A stretch of DNA of 64,000 nt from Gammaproteobacteria bacterium UBA2675 (GTDB lineage Bacteria > Pseudomonadota > Gammaproteobacteria > Pseudomonadales > Pseudohongiellaceae): contig DEMH01000003.1 of the NCBI GenBank assembly GCA_002354805.1, forward strand, positions 113,110-177,109, written 5' to 3'. The position numbers and the translations under genes were made by a program. The notes beneath the pieces were generated by a model. The model was not told the DNA's origin. It did no database searches and saw only the letters and a program-made list of their open reading frames with translations. Positions 9,531 through 18,815 of the stretch are shown here, in pieces. How positions within the stretch are numbered: position 1 is the first letter of the stretch; each line of letters begins with the position of its first letter.

Positions 9531-10709
9531 ATGTCACGTATATTGGTAAAAAAGGCGCTGGTAATAGGTCTGCTGGCTGGTATGTTCAGCTCGGCTCAGG
9601 CCCAGAACCTGGAGGCCTTCGAGGGTGTTCAGCCGTCTGTGCTGCACGACTTTCGCGTTGTCCCTTACGCTGAGGGCGTCATCAGCCCCTGGTCAATGAC
9701 CTGGTTGCCCAACGGCGACATGCTGGTCACAGAGAAGTACGGTGACCTGCGTATCGTTCGTAATGGACAGGTACTGGAAGGCTCTGTTTCAGGTGTGCCG
9801 GAAGTGTTCTCGCGTGGCCAGGGTGGTCTGTTTGATGTGTTGCCACACCCGGATTTTGCCAACAACCAGATGCTCTACCTGAGTTTCTCCAAACCTCAGG
9901 GTGAAGGGGCATCGGCCACGGCTATCGTCCGAGGCCGTTTCGTTAACGACGAACTGGTAGACGTTGAGGAGATATTTGTTGCTGATCACCAGGGTGCCAG
10001 CCACTACGGCGGCCGCCTGGCGTTTGATGCTGAGGGCTATCTGTACCTGACACTGGGTGATCGTCAGGCCCCGCCAAGTGGTGATCTGGAAAGCCATCCA
10101 GCGCAGGTAACCACCAATCACCAGGGCGTGATTGTGCGCCTGAACGATGATGGTTCAACGCCAACCGACAACCCCTTCTCGGGAATGTCCGGTTACGCGC
10201 CTGAGATCTACAGTTACGGTCATCGCAGCCCACAGGGGCTCGCGTTCCACCCGGTTACTGGCGTCATGTACATGACTGAGCACGGGCCCCAGGGTGGTGA
10301 CGAGCTGAACGTTATTCAGCCTGGGCAGAACTATGGCTGGCCAGTGGTTGGTCATGGCGTTAACTACGGTCCGGGAACACCCATCCACGAAACGCTGAGT
10401 CAGGAAGGCATGGTTGACCCGATTCACTATTGGGTACCTTCCATCGCCACCTCGGGCCTGATGATCTACAACGGCAGCCAGTTCCCACGCTGGAATGGCA
10501 GTGTTTTCTCTGGCGCACTGCGCGGCGAGCAGGTTGCCCGCATTACGCTGTCGCCGGATGGCAGTGCCGCGATGACGGAAGAAACCCTGGTGCCAGGTAT
10601 TGGGCGCGTGCGTGATATCCGGCAGGGTCCTGATGGTTATATCTATCTGGCCATCGAAGACCGCTCACGCCAGCCTACTGCCATTGTCAGGCTCGAACCA
10701 GCGAACTAA
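9531..10709 (+). CDS. PQQ-dependent aldose sugar dehydrogenase (GSDH/YliI family)
   Basis: A predicted periplasmic quinoprotein that oxidises aldose sugars and passes electrons to the respiratory chain. Of 392 residues, about 1-24 form a signal peptide (ending SSAQAQ). The six-bladed propeller carries family blocks SPWSMTWLPNGD, YLTLGDR, GHRSPQGLAF and MTEHGPQGGDELN, the last two lining the PQQ site. ATG 9531 is chosen because AAAGGTG lies 7 bases before it; ATG 9525 would be too close. The cofactor could be supplied by the pqqABCDE operon about 12 kb downstream. Transcription ends in a strong bidirectional terminator. Confidence 0.9.
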   Translation: MSRILVKKALVIGLLAGMFSSAQAQNLEAFEGVQPSVLHDFRVVPYAEGVISPWSMTWLPNGDMLVTEKYGDLRIVRNGQVLEGSVSGVPEVFSRGQGGLFDVLPHPDFANNQMLYLSFSKPQGEGASATAIVRGRFVNDELVDVEEIFVADHQGASHYGGRLAFDAEGYLYLTLGDRQAPPSGDLESHPAQVTTNHQGVIVRLNDDGSTPTDNPFSGMSGYAPEIYSYGHRSPQGLAFHPVTGVMYMTEHGPQGGDELNVIQPGQNYGWPVVGHGVNYGPGTPIHETLSQEGMVDPIHYWVPSIATSGLMIYNGSQFPRWNGSVFSGALRGEQVARITLSPDGSAAMTEETLVPGIGRVRDIRQGPDGYIYLAIEDRSRQPTAIVRLEPAN

Positions 10710-10730
10710 TTTGCTGAAGGCGCCAGGCGA

Positions 10731-10777
10731 ATAAAAAATAACCCCCGTTCCGGTGTCGGATCGGGGGTTATTTTTTT
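10731..10777. terminator. Bidirectional rho-independent terminator
   Basis: ATAACCCCCG and CGGGGGTTAT form a perfect stem, with an A-run on the left and seven T on the right. It can stop both the sugar dehydrogenase transcript and the convergent GST-like gene, whose stop codon (10768-10770) lies inside the right arm. Confidence 0.92.
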
Positions 10778-11904
10778 AACCAGACTTCGATATTGTTCTG
10801 TCTTCCCACCGTAAAACGGCCACCGGCCGGAATGGCTTTCTCCAGGCCGAATTTCCTGAGCTGGCCCATCAGCTGATGCTGTGTGCTGGCGTCAACTGAG
10901 TCAAGGCAATCTGCAGCGCGATCCAGCAGGTAAAGCAGGTAGGGTTCAACACCCACGGTCACAGACGCACCACGAAAGGTGGTATCGATCTGACCGACGC
11001 TGCGTTTGTGAGCTTTGTCAGCAACCGGAGCGCCGTGCGCTGGTTGTTGGTTATCCGCGTGCGCCTGCAAGGCTGCCAGTTTATCTGTCAGTTCGGGGAA
11101 AATTTCTGACCTTATAAAATTCAGTAGCGCCACAAGCGTCTCTGGTATCGAGTCACTGTCAATCAGTTGATCGCCATAGTCTGGAAAATCAGGCACATCC
11201 AGGCCGGGTGCGGTCATTCGCTCTACCCAGCGGAATACATGGGGTGCCTTGCGCTTCATGATGCTCGAGGGAACCGGATCGCGGCCAAGGTGAGCGAACA
11301 TCGGGCCGATCAGGCCGTAGTCGGCGATACAGGGATACCCTCCGAATAGATAGGGGTGATTTGAAAGATGCCTTTCCAGAATCTCCAGTAAATCGTGATA
11401 GGACTGTTCAATCAGGGGAATGGTGGTGGCAGTGACGCCAAGCATTGGCAGGTAGGACTGCATGCGTGACATGACTTTGTCGGCATAGTCGGGCCCAGAG
11501 CCAGCCGAGAATGCGGCGCGCAGGAAGTCGTGCTGCTCCTCGGGGAATGACCAGCGGTAATGCATGGCATGCCGACGCATTGCCTGGCAGCCGTAGTACT
11601 GCACAATGATGGCCAGTACTTTCAGCAATACCGGCTCAGGATAGGCACTGTAGCGAACCCCCTGCTGTTCGAAATGGTCAATGATATCCAGGCTGTCCTG
11701 AATGATCTCTTTCGATGGAGTCACCAATACGGGAATGATGCTGCGTTGAATGGCCGGCACCACCATGCTGGCGAAATCCGGATGTGTTGGTGGCAGTTCA
11801 AGATAGGGAATGTTCTGGGTACGGAGATAGCAGCGAGCAATCCCCGTATACAGCGAATGTGGTACGCCATACAGAATGTATGTTGAATTGTCATGGTCCG
11901 TCAT
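10768..11904 (-). CDS. Glutathione S-transferase-like protein with C-terminal extension
   Basis: A soluble protein of 378 residues. Residues 1-85 resemble a GST thioredoxin-fold domain (YILYGVPHSLYTGIARCYLR, later IIPVLVTPSKEIIQDSLDI, where the SLDI segment matches the glutathione-contacting 'ES/DS' block). Residues about 100-265 resemble a GST helical domain. The last 110 residues extend beyond normal GST length (200-230) and are not recognised. The start at 11904 is preceded by GGAG 8 bases upstream; the open frame runs further up without support. Whether glutathione is used is unknown. Confidence 0.72.
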   Translation of the reverse strand: MTDHDNSTYILYGVPHSLYTGIARCYLRTQNIPYLELPPTHPDFASMVVPAIQRSIIPVLVTPSKEIIQDSLDIIDHFEQQGVRYSAYPEPVLLKVLAIIVQYYGCQAMRRHAMHYRWSFPEEQHDFLRAAFSAGSGPDYADKVMSRMQSYLPMLGVTATTIPLIEQSYHDLLEILERHLSNHPYLFGGYPCIADYGLIGPMFAHLGRDPVPSSIMKRKAPHVFRWVERMTAPGLDVPDFPDYGDQLIDSDSIPETLVALLNFIRSEIFPELTDKLAALQAHADNQQPAHGAPVADKAHKRSVGQIDTTFRGASVTVGVEPYLLYLLDRAADCLDSVDASTQHQLMGQLRKFGLEKAIPAGGRFTVGRQNNIEVWLKK

Positions 11905-12100
11905 GTTGCATGCTCCGTTCTTGCCTGGGTTCGTTCGACGACTTGACCCACAGCATACATAGCCGGGCAATTCCTACAAGTGGAATAAACCTGTCTGTGC
12001 TTCGTTACGGTTTTAGCACTAACGCGATTTGTTGGTTCCGCTCCGACGGGCCGCAATGCTGCAAGATGACATGGATCACCATCAAAAGGAGAGAGACACT

Positions 12101-12697
12101 ATGAAACACAAAACTTTGTTGGCACTGAGCTTGGCGTCACTATTGGGTGCAACGGCCGCTGCAGCACAGCCAAGCTACAATTATCTGGGCCTGGAATATA
12201 CACAGGGCGAATTGCTTGGCGAAGATTTTACAGGCTATGGCGTTGAGGCCAGTATTGGCCTGGGGCAGTCGCTGTTCCTGAAGGGCACGGCATCAACCTC
12301 AGAAAACGATGACGACTATTTCTTCCAGCAGTGGACCGGCAAGCCAGAGTTGATGAAATACAGCGCTGGATTGGGTGTTCATGCACCGCTCAGCGAACGA
12401 GCTGACGTTGTAGTTGGCGCCAAGTATATTCGTAGTGAGCTCGATATCGGTGGCAGCACTGTTGAAGCCGATGGCTTTGGTATCGATGCCGGTATTCGTG
12501 CCATGCTGACCGACAACGTCGAGCTGGAAGGCATGGTGAATTATATCGATGGTGACGATTTCGAAGAAGAAATTGGCTACCGTGCCGATGCCCGCTTCTA
12601 TCTGACACCAGCATTCTCGCTTTCTATCGGCTATTTTGACGGTGATGAGGGCGATGCGGCCGAAGGCGTGATCGCCGGTCTGCGCCTCAATTTCTGA
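12101..12697 (+). CDS. Outer-membrane beta-barrel protein
   Basis: A 198-residue exported protein. A clear signal peptide ends at about residue 22 (ATAAAAQ). The rest alternates short polar and aromatic stretches typical of an eight-strand barrel (NYLGLEYTQG, LMKYSAGLGV, FSLSIGYFDG) and ends in LRLNF, the terminal aromatic that directs BAM-mediated insertion. AGGAGAG at 12087-12093 precedes the ATG. It resembles OmpA/opacity-type small barrels; no peptidoglycan-binding domain is present. A GC-rich hairpin follows the stop. Specific function unknown. Confidence 0.8.
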   Translation: MKHKTLLALSLASLLGATAAAAQPSYNYLGLEYTQGELLGEDFTGYGVEASIGLGQSLFLKGTASTSENDDDYFFQQWTGKPELMKYSAGLGVHAPLSERADVVVGAKYIRSELDIGGSTVEADGFGIDAGIRAMLTDNVELEGMVNYIDGDDFEEEIGYRADARFYLTPAFSLSIGYFDGDEGDAAEGVIAGLRLNF

Positions 12698-12723
12698 TTC
12701 GCCCCAATCAAAATAACTCAGGC

Positions 12724-12750
12724 TCAGGGCCCCCATACCGCGGGCCCTGA
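12724..12750 (+). terminator. GC-rich hairpin after the barrel gene, no T-run
   Basis: TCAGGGCCC (12724-12732) and GGGCCCTGA (12742-12750) form a perfect 9-bp stem about 30 bases after the barrel stop codon. There is no T-tract after it, so it is a weak or Rho-assisted terminator candidate, or an RNA-stabilising hairpin. Confidence 0.5.
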
Positions 12751-12866
12751 TGGTGGCGAGCTCCTGGAAGCCGCAGGGACGCGGCGGGGCTTGTCGCCGA
12801 ACGCAAAGGGCTATACCCTCAACGGACTACGTCAACGTAATATCCGCTCCAGGAAATTGCCCTGTT

Positions 12867-14636
12867 ATGAAATGTCCACTCGTATTATTAAGCCTCACAA
12901 TGCTGGTTGCCTGCTCCGAGCAGTCGCCTTCGCCTGATTCCACAACCGCAAACCTTGCCCCCGATGCTGCCGTGCAGGCGTCTGCCGCTGCTGCGACCAC
13001 GTGGCCGCATGGCTATATGGCAGCCGTCGCCAACCCTTACGCCACGGATGCCGCAGCGCAGATGCTGGCGCAGGGCGGGCATGCGGTTGATGCCGCAATT
13101 GCTGCACATGCTGTGCTTGGTCTGGTCGAGCCTGAGAGCTCGGGACTGGGTGGTGGTGGATTCATGGTTGTTTATGAACGGGAAAGCCAGCAAGTGCGAT
13201 TCCTGGATGGCCGTGAGACGGCGCCGGCTGCCGCGACGGCTGACATGTTTACCGAAGCCGGCGAGCCGCTGGGCTATCTCGATGCCTGGCAAAGCGGTCG
13301 GTCGGTTGGTGTGCCTGGCACTATCGCGCTCTACAAACTGGCCCACGACACGTATGGCAAGTTGCCATGGGCAACCCTGTTTGAACCAGCCATTGAGCTT
13401 GCCTCCCAGGGTTTTGTGGTTTCGGAAAAAATGGCCGGTTACCTGCCGCAAATGGCACAGATCACCAACCTGGATGAAAACCCCGGCGCTGCCGACTATT
13501 TTTACCCTAATGGAGAGCCCTTGCAGGCTGGTATGGTGATACCTAATCCAGAGTATGCGCTGACATTGCAACGCGTGGCCGATGAAGGACCTGATGCGTT
13601 CTATTCTGGTGAAATTGCCGAAGCTATGGTGGCCGCTGCCCAGGCTGCCCCGCTGGGTGGCACAATGACCATGGACGATATCGCGGCGTACCGGGCTGTT
13701 GAGCGACCTGCCATCTGTGGCCCCTGGCGCGACCTGAATATCTGCTCCGCCACGCCACCCTCATCAGGCGCCATGCAGATCATGGTAGCCAATTTGTACG
13801 ACCATCTGCTCCCTGACAATGCCACACAGCAGGATCGTGTCCGTGCCTTTGTAGATGCTCAGCGTCTGGCCTACGCAGACAGGGACCATTATTTCGGCGA
13901 CCCCGACCGGGTTGATGTGCCGCTGGACCTGTTGCTCGATCCGGCCTATATCGAACATCGCGGTCTTAGCCCGGCTGAGCCTGGTGCGACACCGACGCAC
14001 GGTGATCCGGCAGCAGTGCTGAATACGGATGTTGTGGCAGAGTGGGCACCTGACCGGACCCTGGAAGCGGCTGGTACCACACATTTTTCCATCGTGGACA
14101 GCGAAGGCAATGCAGTGTCTGCCACGATGACTGTTGAGTCTCCGTTTGGCTCCAGTCGCTGGGCAGCTGGTTTTCTGCTGAACAACGAAATGACGGACTT
14201 TTCCAGGGATTACCGGCCTGACGAACCTGAGCAGGCGAACATGATTCGCCCGGGCGCGCGGCCCCGTTCTTCCATGTCGCCCACGGTAATTCTCGATGCC
14301 GATCAGCAGTTGTACATGGTGACAGGGTCGCCGGGCGGCAATTCCATTCCAGCCTACACCGCCAAGACGGTATTGGGGATTGTTGACTGGGGCATGAGTG
14401 TGCAGGAGGCCATCGATTTCCCGAACATCATTGCGCGCGGCGAGACTGTTCGCGTGGAAATCGGTGTTGAACCGGGTCAGCAGCTTGCCGACCAGCTGCG
14501 CGCCGCTGGCTACAATGTGCAGGAAAGTGAAGGAGAAAACTCTGGACTGCACGTCATTCTGGTGACCGATGACGGTCTGGTCGGTGCGGCTGATCCACGG
14601 CGCGAGGGCACGGTGGCGGCGGGTCAACCGGAGTGA
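12867..14636 (+). CDS. ggt: Gamma-glutamyltransferase, predicted lipoprotein
   Basis: A periplasmic N-terminal-nucleophile hydrolase that hydrolyses or transfers the gamma-glutamyl group of glutathione and related peptides. Starting at 12867 it has 589 residues and begins with a lipoprotein signal whose lipobox is LVAC (Cys16). The large-subunit blocks are present (AAQMLAQGGHAVDAAIAAHA, SSGLGGGGFMVV). The autocleavage site is TTHFSIVD with the nucleophile Thr at about 404, followed by SPFGSSRWAAGFLLNNEM. The open frame extends to 12750, but the ATG at 12867 begins the signal and has AGGAA 11 bases upstream. Lipid anchoring is less common than a Sec signal in this family. A second, divergent family member lies at 35722-37548. 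Confidence 0.9.
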   Translation: MKCPLVLLSLTMLVACSEQSPSPDSTTANLAPDAAVQASAAAATTWPHGYMAAVANPYATDAAAQMLAQGGHAVDAAIAAHAVLGLVEPESSGLGGGGFMVVYERESQQVRFLDGRETAPAAATADMFTEAGEPLGYLDAWQSGRSVGVPGTIALYKLAHDTYGKLPWATLFEPAIELASQGFVVSEKMAGYLPQMAQITNLDENPGAADYFYPNGEPLQAGMVIPNPEYALTLQRVADEGPDAFYSGEIAEAMVAAAQAAPLGGTMTMDDIAAYRAVERPAICGPWRDLNICSATPPSSGAMQIMVANLYDHLLPDNATQQDRVRAFVDAQRLAYADRDHYFGDPDRVDVPLDLLLDPAYIEHRGLSPAEPGATPTHGDPAAVLNTDVVAEWAPDRTLEAAGTTHFSIVDSEGNAVSATMTVESPFGSSRWAAGFLLNNEMTDFSRDYRPDEPEQANMIRPGARPRSSMSPTVILDADQQLYMVTGSPGGNSIPAYTAKTVLGIVDWGMSVQEAIDFPNIIARGETVRVEIGVEPGQQLADQLRAAGYNVQESEGENSGLHVILVTDDGLVGAADPRREGTVAAGQPE

Positions 14637-14665
14637 TGAGCATACTGTTCCCGGGCAATGATATT

Positions 14666-14697
14666 TCGCGCAGTCAAATCTGACTGCGCGATTTATT
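14666..14697 (+). terminator. Rho-independent terminator after ggt
   Basis: TCGCGCAGTCA and TGACTGCGCGA form an 11-bp perfect stem with loop AATC, followed by TTTATT. It lies 30 bases after the ggt stop codon. Confidence 0.8.
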
Positions 14698-14754
14698 ACG
14701 GAGCAGGTATAACATTAAGTTACGACAGCCAGGCTAAAGTATTTATTGTTGAAG

Positions 14755-15354
14755 TCAGCGCTGCTGAGTTGCCAGCACGTTAAAGCTGATGCTGATCCGG
14801 TCACGGTCACTCCTGTTCTCTTCTACTCCATGCTCCAGCCAGCCCGGAAATACGTAAAGCCGTCCTTCCTCAGGTTTCATCTGGATTTCTTCGGCAGTGA
14901 ACTCGGAAAGCTGGGTGACTGGATAGGTCATCATCCGTGATGCAACTCTTGGATCGCGAAAATAGATGCTGCCGCATTCCGGCGCTTTCAGGCTTACATA
15001 GTAGACTCCGCTGAAATGGCAGTTGGCATGGTAGTGAATCTTGTTCGAGGCACCTGGCGGGCTGACGTTGACCCAGGCCTGATGCAGGTAGCTCAGGTTC
15101 GGCATAAAATGAATCGATTCACCAATTCGCTGGCATGCCTGCAGGATGCGTTGATTAATTGGATTAAACTCTGGCAGCGTCTGCAGGTTGTTCGGGCTCT
15201 GCCAGCCTTTGACATTGGTGTTCTGCACGCCCGCCGGGTTCTTTTCCTGCATCTGATGTATCAATTTCATCAACTCGGCGTTGAGTGTTGCATGGTCGTC
15301 GAAACGGGTACTCCAGACCATACTTGGAAACAGTGGCTGCGGAATTATCTGCAA
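14755..15354 (-). CDS. Putative 2OG-Fe(II) oxygenase (TIGR02466-like)
   Basis: A 199-residue protein resembling the TIGR02466 family of predicted 2-oxoglutarate/iron-dependent oxygenases. A jelly-roll core shows HYHANCHFSGVYYVS (candidate iron ligand), a second histidine in GWLEHGVEENRS and an arginine shortly after (RISISFNV) that would bind 2-oxoglutarate. The start is called at a TTG (15354) because AAGGA precedes it and the resulting MQIIPQPLFPS fits the family N terminus. The open frame extends further up to 15492 without a binding site. Substrate unknown. It is divergent from the TonB receptor. Confidence 0.75.
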   Translation of the reverse strand: MQIIPQPLFPSMVWSTRFDDHATLNAELMKLIHQMQEKNPAGVQNTNVKGWQSPNNLQTLPEFNPINQRILQACQRIGESIHFMPNLSYLHQAWVNVSPPGASNKIHYHANCHFSGVYYVSLKAPECGSIYFRDPRVASRMMTYPVTQLSEFTAEEIQMKPEEGRLYVFPGWLEHGVEENRSDRDRISISFNVLATQQR

Positions 15355-15691
15355 GATTTTTTCCTTATTTTTGTGTGTGATACGTGGTCTTTCCAGACCG
15401 CTGACGCCTGTACAAGAAGATATAATTGAAACGGGCGCTCGTCCAGTTTTTCGTCTTTCTATACATACACCCGTGGTAAAAAGCAGGCACATTTCATCTT
15501 AATTGTTACAGGCTGTTGCAATTATTCCTTTATTGGGGGATTATTCAAGCGTTCCAGAAGTTTGTGGTAGGAACTGGCGTTACGATTGGTGACGGGCTAA
15601 AGGTTTGCTACCCACAACCTCCGCACTCCGATTGTGGCGTCTTTGCAGTGATAGATACGTCTCAGACAATAAAAATACTAAGGAGTGATAT
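15355..15691. other. Divergent intergenic region, no gene seen
   Basis: About 340 bases between the oxygenase-like gene and the TonB receptor. It is A+T-richer than its flanks and must carry both promoters. No small gene with a ribosome binding site, no strong hairpin and no Fur-like palindrome were seen. AAGGAG at 15680-15685 is the receptor's ribosome binding site. Confidence 0.45.
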
Positions 15692-18667
15692 ATGCGATTC
15701 CACGTGCCCCATCGGCGCAGACTTCTCTGCACGGCAATCTCCCTTTCATTACTTCCACTGGCTGGTCAGGGCTTTGCTCAACAGCAGGAGAGCGGTGTCG
15801 AAGTGGAAGAGGTGGTTGTCACCGGTTCCTTTATCCGTCGAAGTGAAGGTTTCACCCAGGCCTCCCAGGTCACCCAGATTTCGGCTGACGATCTCCAGGA
15901 CGAAGGTACTCTGAACCTCGGCGAAGTGATTCAGAACATGTCTTTCGTTGGTGGTCCTTCTTCATCCATTACCAACACTATTCAGGGCACCAGTTCACGC
16001 AGCACCAATATCGACCTGCGTGGTCTTGGCCCTCGCTCTACGCTGACCCTGATGGACGGCAAGCGTATTGCCAACGAAAACGTCAACATGATGATCCCCA
16101 CGATTGCCATTTCGCGCATTGATATCGTGGCCGACGGTGCTGCGGCGCTGTACGGTAACGAAGCGGTGGCCGGTGTGGTCAACTTTGTACCGTTTACATC
16201 CTACGATGGCGTCAAGATTGAAGCCTACGGAGAGCAGGATTCCCGCGGTGACTACGATGAAGAGTCACTGCAGATGCTGTGGGGTACCGATATCGGTGAC
16301 CTGAACCTGGTGCTTGCCGGTCAGTACCGTCAGAACAGCCGCCTGGGATGGGACGAGCGGCCGTACCTGGCGCAGGCTGGTCTGAACTATTCGTCTAACG
16401 CTCCGGGTAACTATGTTGTGCCGGTGCGAGACGCCAACGGAGAGTACACGGGCGCGCGAGCGAACCGGCCTGACCCTAACTGTGCTCCGGCATCGGAGCG
16501 TCAGTCATACGTTGCTGGTGCCAACAACAACCCCTACGGCATGCTGTTCGGTACTACATGTTTCTTCGACTTTGGTGATACACGAAGCTATCGTGAACCA
16601 TCTCAGACGGGTTCCATTTTTGCCAATGCCACCTGGGATGTCAGTGATGACCTGACTCTGCGCGCGCAGTACTTTAACACCCGCATGGCTGAACGTGCCT
16701 TTACATCAACCTCCAACCCGGGCAACTCGCGGATTGGTGAGCTGATGACTATCCGCGGTGAGATCCCCGGCAACCCCTTTATGGCCAGAAACTCGGCCGG
16801 GGCCCAGCTATACGGTGTTGACCTGAATGGTGACGGTGTGCCCGATCGCGGCAACGTTGACCGCAACAATGATGGTTTGATGGACTACATCGTCTCCGGC
16901 ACCACGCCGAACGGAGTGCCACTGCGTGAAGACGTGCGTCCCCGCACACTGCGGCCGATCAACAAGACGCATACACCATCAGATGGTCATACACAGGACA
17001 TGGACAATATTTCTGACCTGACCGACCATAACAGCCGTTTCATGCTGCAGGCTGACTTTACAGTGCCAATGCTGGAAGGCTGGGAAGGCATGGCAGCGTA
17101 TGCCCAGAACTACAACAAGATTCGCTATATGTCGAACCAGAATTACGACATCACAGCGATGAACCAGGGGCTTGCCTGTGATGTGGTCAACGACCGCGAT
17201 GCCTGTTACAACCCCTTCTTTGTGGTTGATCAGGCCGACAACAACTCCGTTCAAGTGATGAATGCCATTGCTGCCCGTTCCAAGGAAGAGAGTGAGGAGT
17301 GGCTGAACACCATCGATATCGTGCTGAATGGTGAGATATTCCCAAGCAGCCTGCAGCTGCCAGGCGGCACCATCGGCGCCGCGGTGGGTTACCAGCGTCG
17401 TGACGACAAGTACACCAATACACCATCGGTTCATGAGCTTCGTGGTGATACCTGGATTGGTAGCCCGATTCCGGAAAACGTCACTTCCGGTAGCCGTGAA
17501 GTGGATGCCTACTTCCTGGAGCTGGCATTGCCAGTTCTGAGCAACGTTGAAGTGGAAGCGGCGGTACGTCGCGAGGACTTCAGCACAGGTCAGGAGTCTA
17601 CCGACCCGAAATTCGGGGTCACCTGGGCGGCTACTGACTGGTTAAGCCTGCGTGCCACCACTGGTGATGCGTTCATCGCACCAACCATTTCCCAGTTGCT
17701 GGACCCGGTTAGCTGTGGTCTGTCAACGGTAACAGACCGATTCTCGTCGTTCTCGGCGTTCACCACGGCCTGTTCGGGTGGTAACCCCAATCTGGAGAAC
17801 GAGGTGTCTACCTCACAGCAGCTCGGTTTCGACCTGGCATTTGGCAACTTCGACATGTCAGTCACCTGGAACGAGACAGACTTCGAAAACCGTATTGTGG
17901 GTATCACTGGCCAGCAGGTCATGAATGCTGACTTTGAAGCCTTCAAAGCCTGGTCCGGCTTCACCGGCAGCGGCGTTGGTGCGGCTAACCAGCCGTCCCG
18001 TGCACAGTTGCAGGCGTGGTTGAACAGTGGTCTGAGCAACCCTGATATCATCCGTGATCCGAACGATCTGGGTACTATTCTGCAGGTAACTTCACCTGGC
18101 AGCGTGAACGCTCAGAGCGTGAAAGTAACCGCGTATGACATCCAGGGTAACTACAACATGAGTCTGCGTGACTGGGGTGACCTGCGCTTCAACCTGCAGG
18201 CGACCTATATTGATGAGTTCCTGTATCAGGACGATGTTGACAGCCCGGTAATCGATGGTGTTGGTAAAACCAACCTGTTGACCGGTACTGCACCAGCGTT
18301 GCCCGAATTGAAAGCCAACCTGCGCATCGGCTGGACGCTCGACAACCACGCGGTCACGGGCACTGTACGCTACGTCGGTGCTACGGACTGGGACGGCACT
18401 GACTACACACGTATCATCGCCTGGTTTGCCAACACCAATCCTAACCCCTCCATTGTGGGTGGTGAGATTCGTGCCTGGACAGACTTTGATCTGGCCTACA
18501 CCTACCGCGGCTACAACCTGTACGGCGGTGAGCTGGCGTTCACTCTGGGTTCACGCAACCTTTTCGATCGTCAGGCCCAGCGTACTCCGGACTTCGCCGG
18601 CGTCATGGGTGAGCTGCAGGACCCAATGGGTCGCTCAATCTACGCTCGCGCGGTATACGAGTTCTAA
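15692..18667 (+). CDS. TonB-dependent outer-membrane receptor
   Basis: An outer-membrane active transporter of 991 residues. A signal peptide covers about 1-29. A TonB-box-like segment, VEEVVVTGSFI, follows. The plug domain (about 50-165) includes NIDLRGLGPRSTLTLMDGKR and VADGAAALYGNEAVAGVVNF. The long barrel contains extended loops and ends in YARAVYEF with the terminal Phe. It belongs to the large-receptor type common in marine gammaproteobacteria; the substrate (peptide, carbohydrate or cofactor) cannot be read from the sequence. No TonB/ExbBD genes are in the window. A strong terminator follows at 18744-18767. Confidence 0.93.
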   Translation: MRFHVPHRRRLLCTAISLSLLPLAGQGFAQQQESGVEVEEVVVTGSFIRRSEGFTQASQVTQISADDLQDEGTLNLGEVIQNMSFVGGPSSSITNTIQGTSSRSTNIDLRGLGPRSTLTLMDGKRIANENVNMMIPTIAISRIDIVADGAAALYGNEAVAGVVNFVPFTSYDGVKIEAYGEQDSRGDYDEESLQMLWGTDIGDLNLVLAGQYRQNSRLGWDERPYLAQAGLNYSSNAPGNYVVPVRDANGEYTGARANRPDPNCAPASERQSYVAGANNNPYGMLFGTTCFFDFGDTRSYREPSQTGSIFANATWDVSDDLTLRAQYFNTRMAERAFTSTSNPGNSRIGELMTIRGEIPGNPFMARNSAGAQLYGVDLNGDGVPDRGNVDRNNDGLMDYIVSGTTPNGVPLREDVRPRTLRPINKTHTPSDGHTQDMDNISDLTDHNSRFMLQADFTVPMLEGWEGMAAYAQNYNKIRYMSNQNYDITAMNQGLACDVVNDRDACYNPFFVVDQADNNSVQVMNAIAARSKEESEEWLNTIDIVLNGEIFPSSLQLPGGTIGAAVGYQRRDDKYTNTPSVHELRGDTWIGSPIPENVTSGSREVDAYFLELALPVLSNVEVEAAVRREDFSTGQESTDPKFGVTWAATDWLSLRATTGDAFIAPTISQLLDPVSCGLSTVTDRFSSFSAFTTACSGGNPNLENEVSTSQQLGFDLAFGNFDMSVTWNETDFENRIVGITGQQVMNADFEAFKAWSGFTGSGVGAANQPSRAQLQAWLNSGLSNPDIIRDPNDLGTILQVTSPGSVNAQSVKVTAYDIQGNYNMSLRDWGDLRFNLQATYIDEFLYQDDVDSPVIDGVGKTNLLTGTAPALPELKANLRIGWTLDNHAVTGTVRYVGATDWDGTDYTRIIAWFANTNPNPSIVGGEIRAWTDFDLAYTYRGYNLYGGELAFTLGSRNLFDRQAQRTPDFAGVMGELQDPMGRSIYARAVYEF

Positions 18668-18743
18668 TATCGCCAGTGATGGGCGTTTGATCAGCAATGG
18701 TCTGATCGGGCGCCCACCAACTGAGAGACATAAAGACTCATGT

Positions 18744-18767
18744 AAAAAGGCCCCTCGGGGCCTTTTT
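18744..18767. terminator. Bidirectional rho-independent terminator
   Basis: AAAAAGGCCCC and GGGGCCTTTTT form a near-perfect stem with a CTCG-type loop and A/T runs on both sides. It separates the receptor from the convergent response regulator gene. Confidence 0.93.
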
Positions 18768-18815
18768 CATTTGTGTACAGAGGGAGAGTGACTTGTTGGT
18801 TTGCCGGGCCTGGTT

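Noticed and set aside
13764..14627. 287-codon open frame on the minus strand inside ggt
   Set aside because: It mirrors the gamma-glutamyltransferase, whose motifs are complete on the plus strand. The translation has no recognisable domain.
15692..18667. TonB receptor as a PQQ or lanthanide importer linked to the pqq operon
   Set aside because: Only proximity supports it; terminators and a two-component operon lie between, and the sequence gives no substrate signature.
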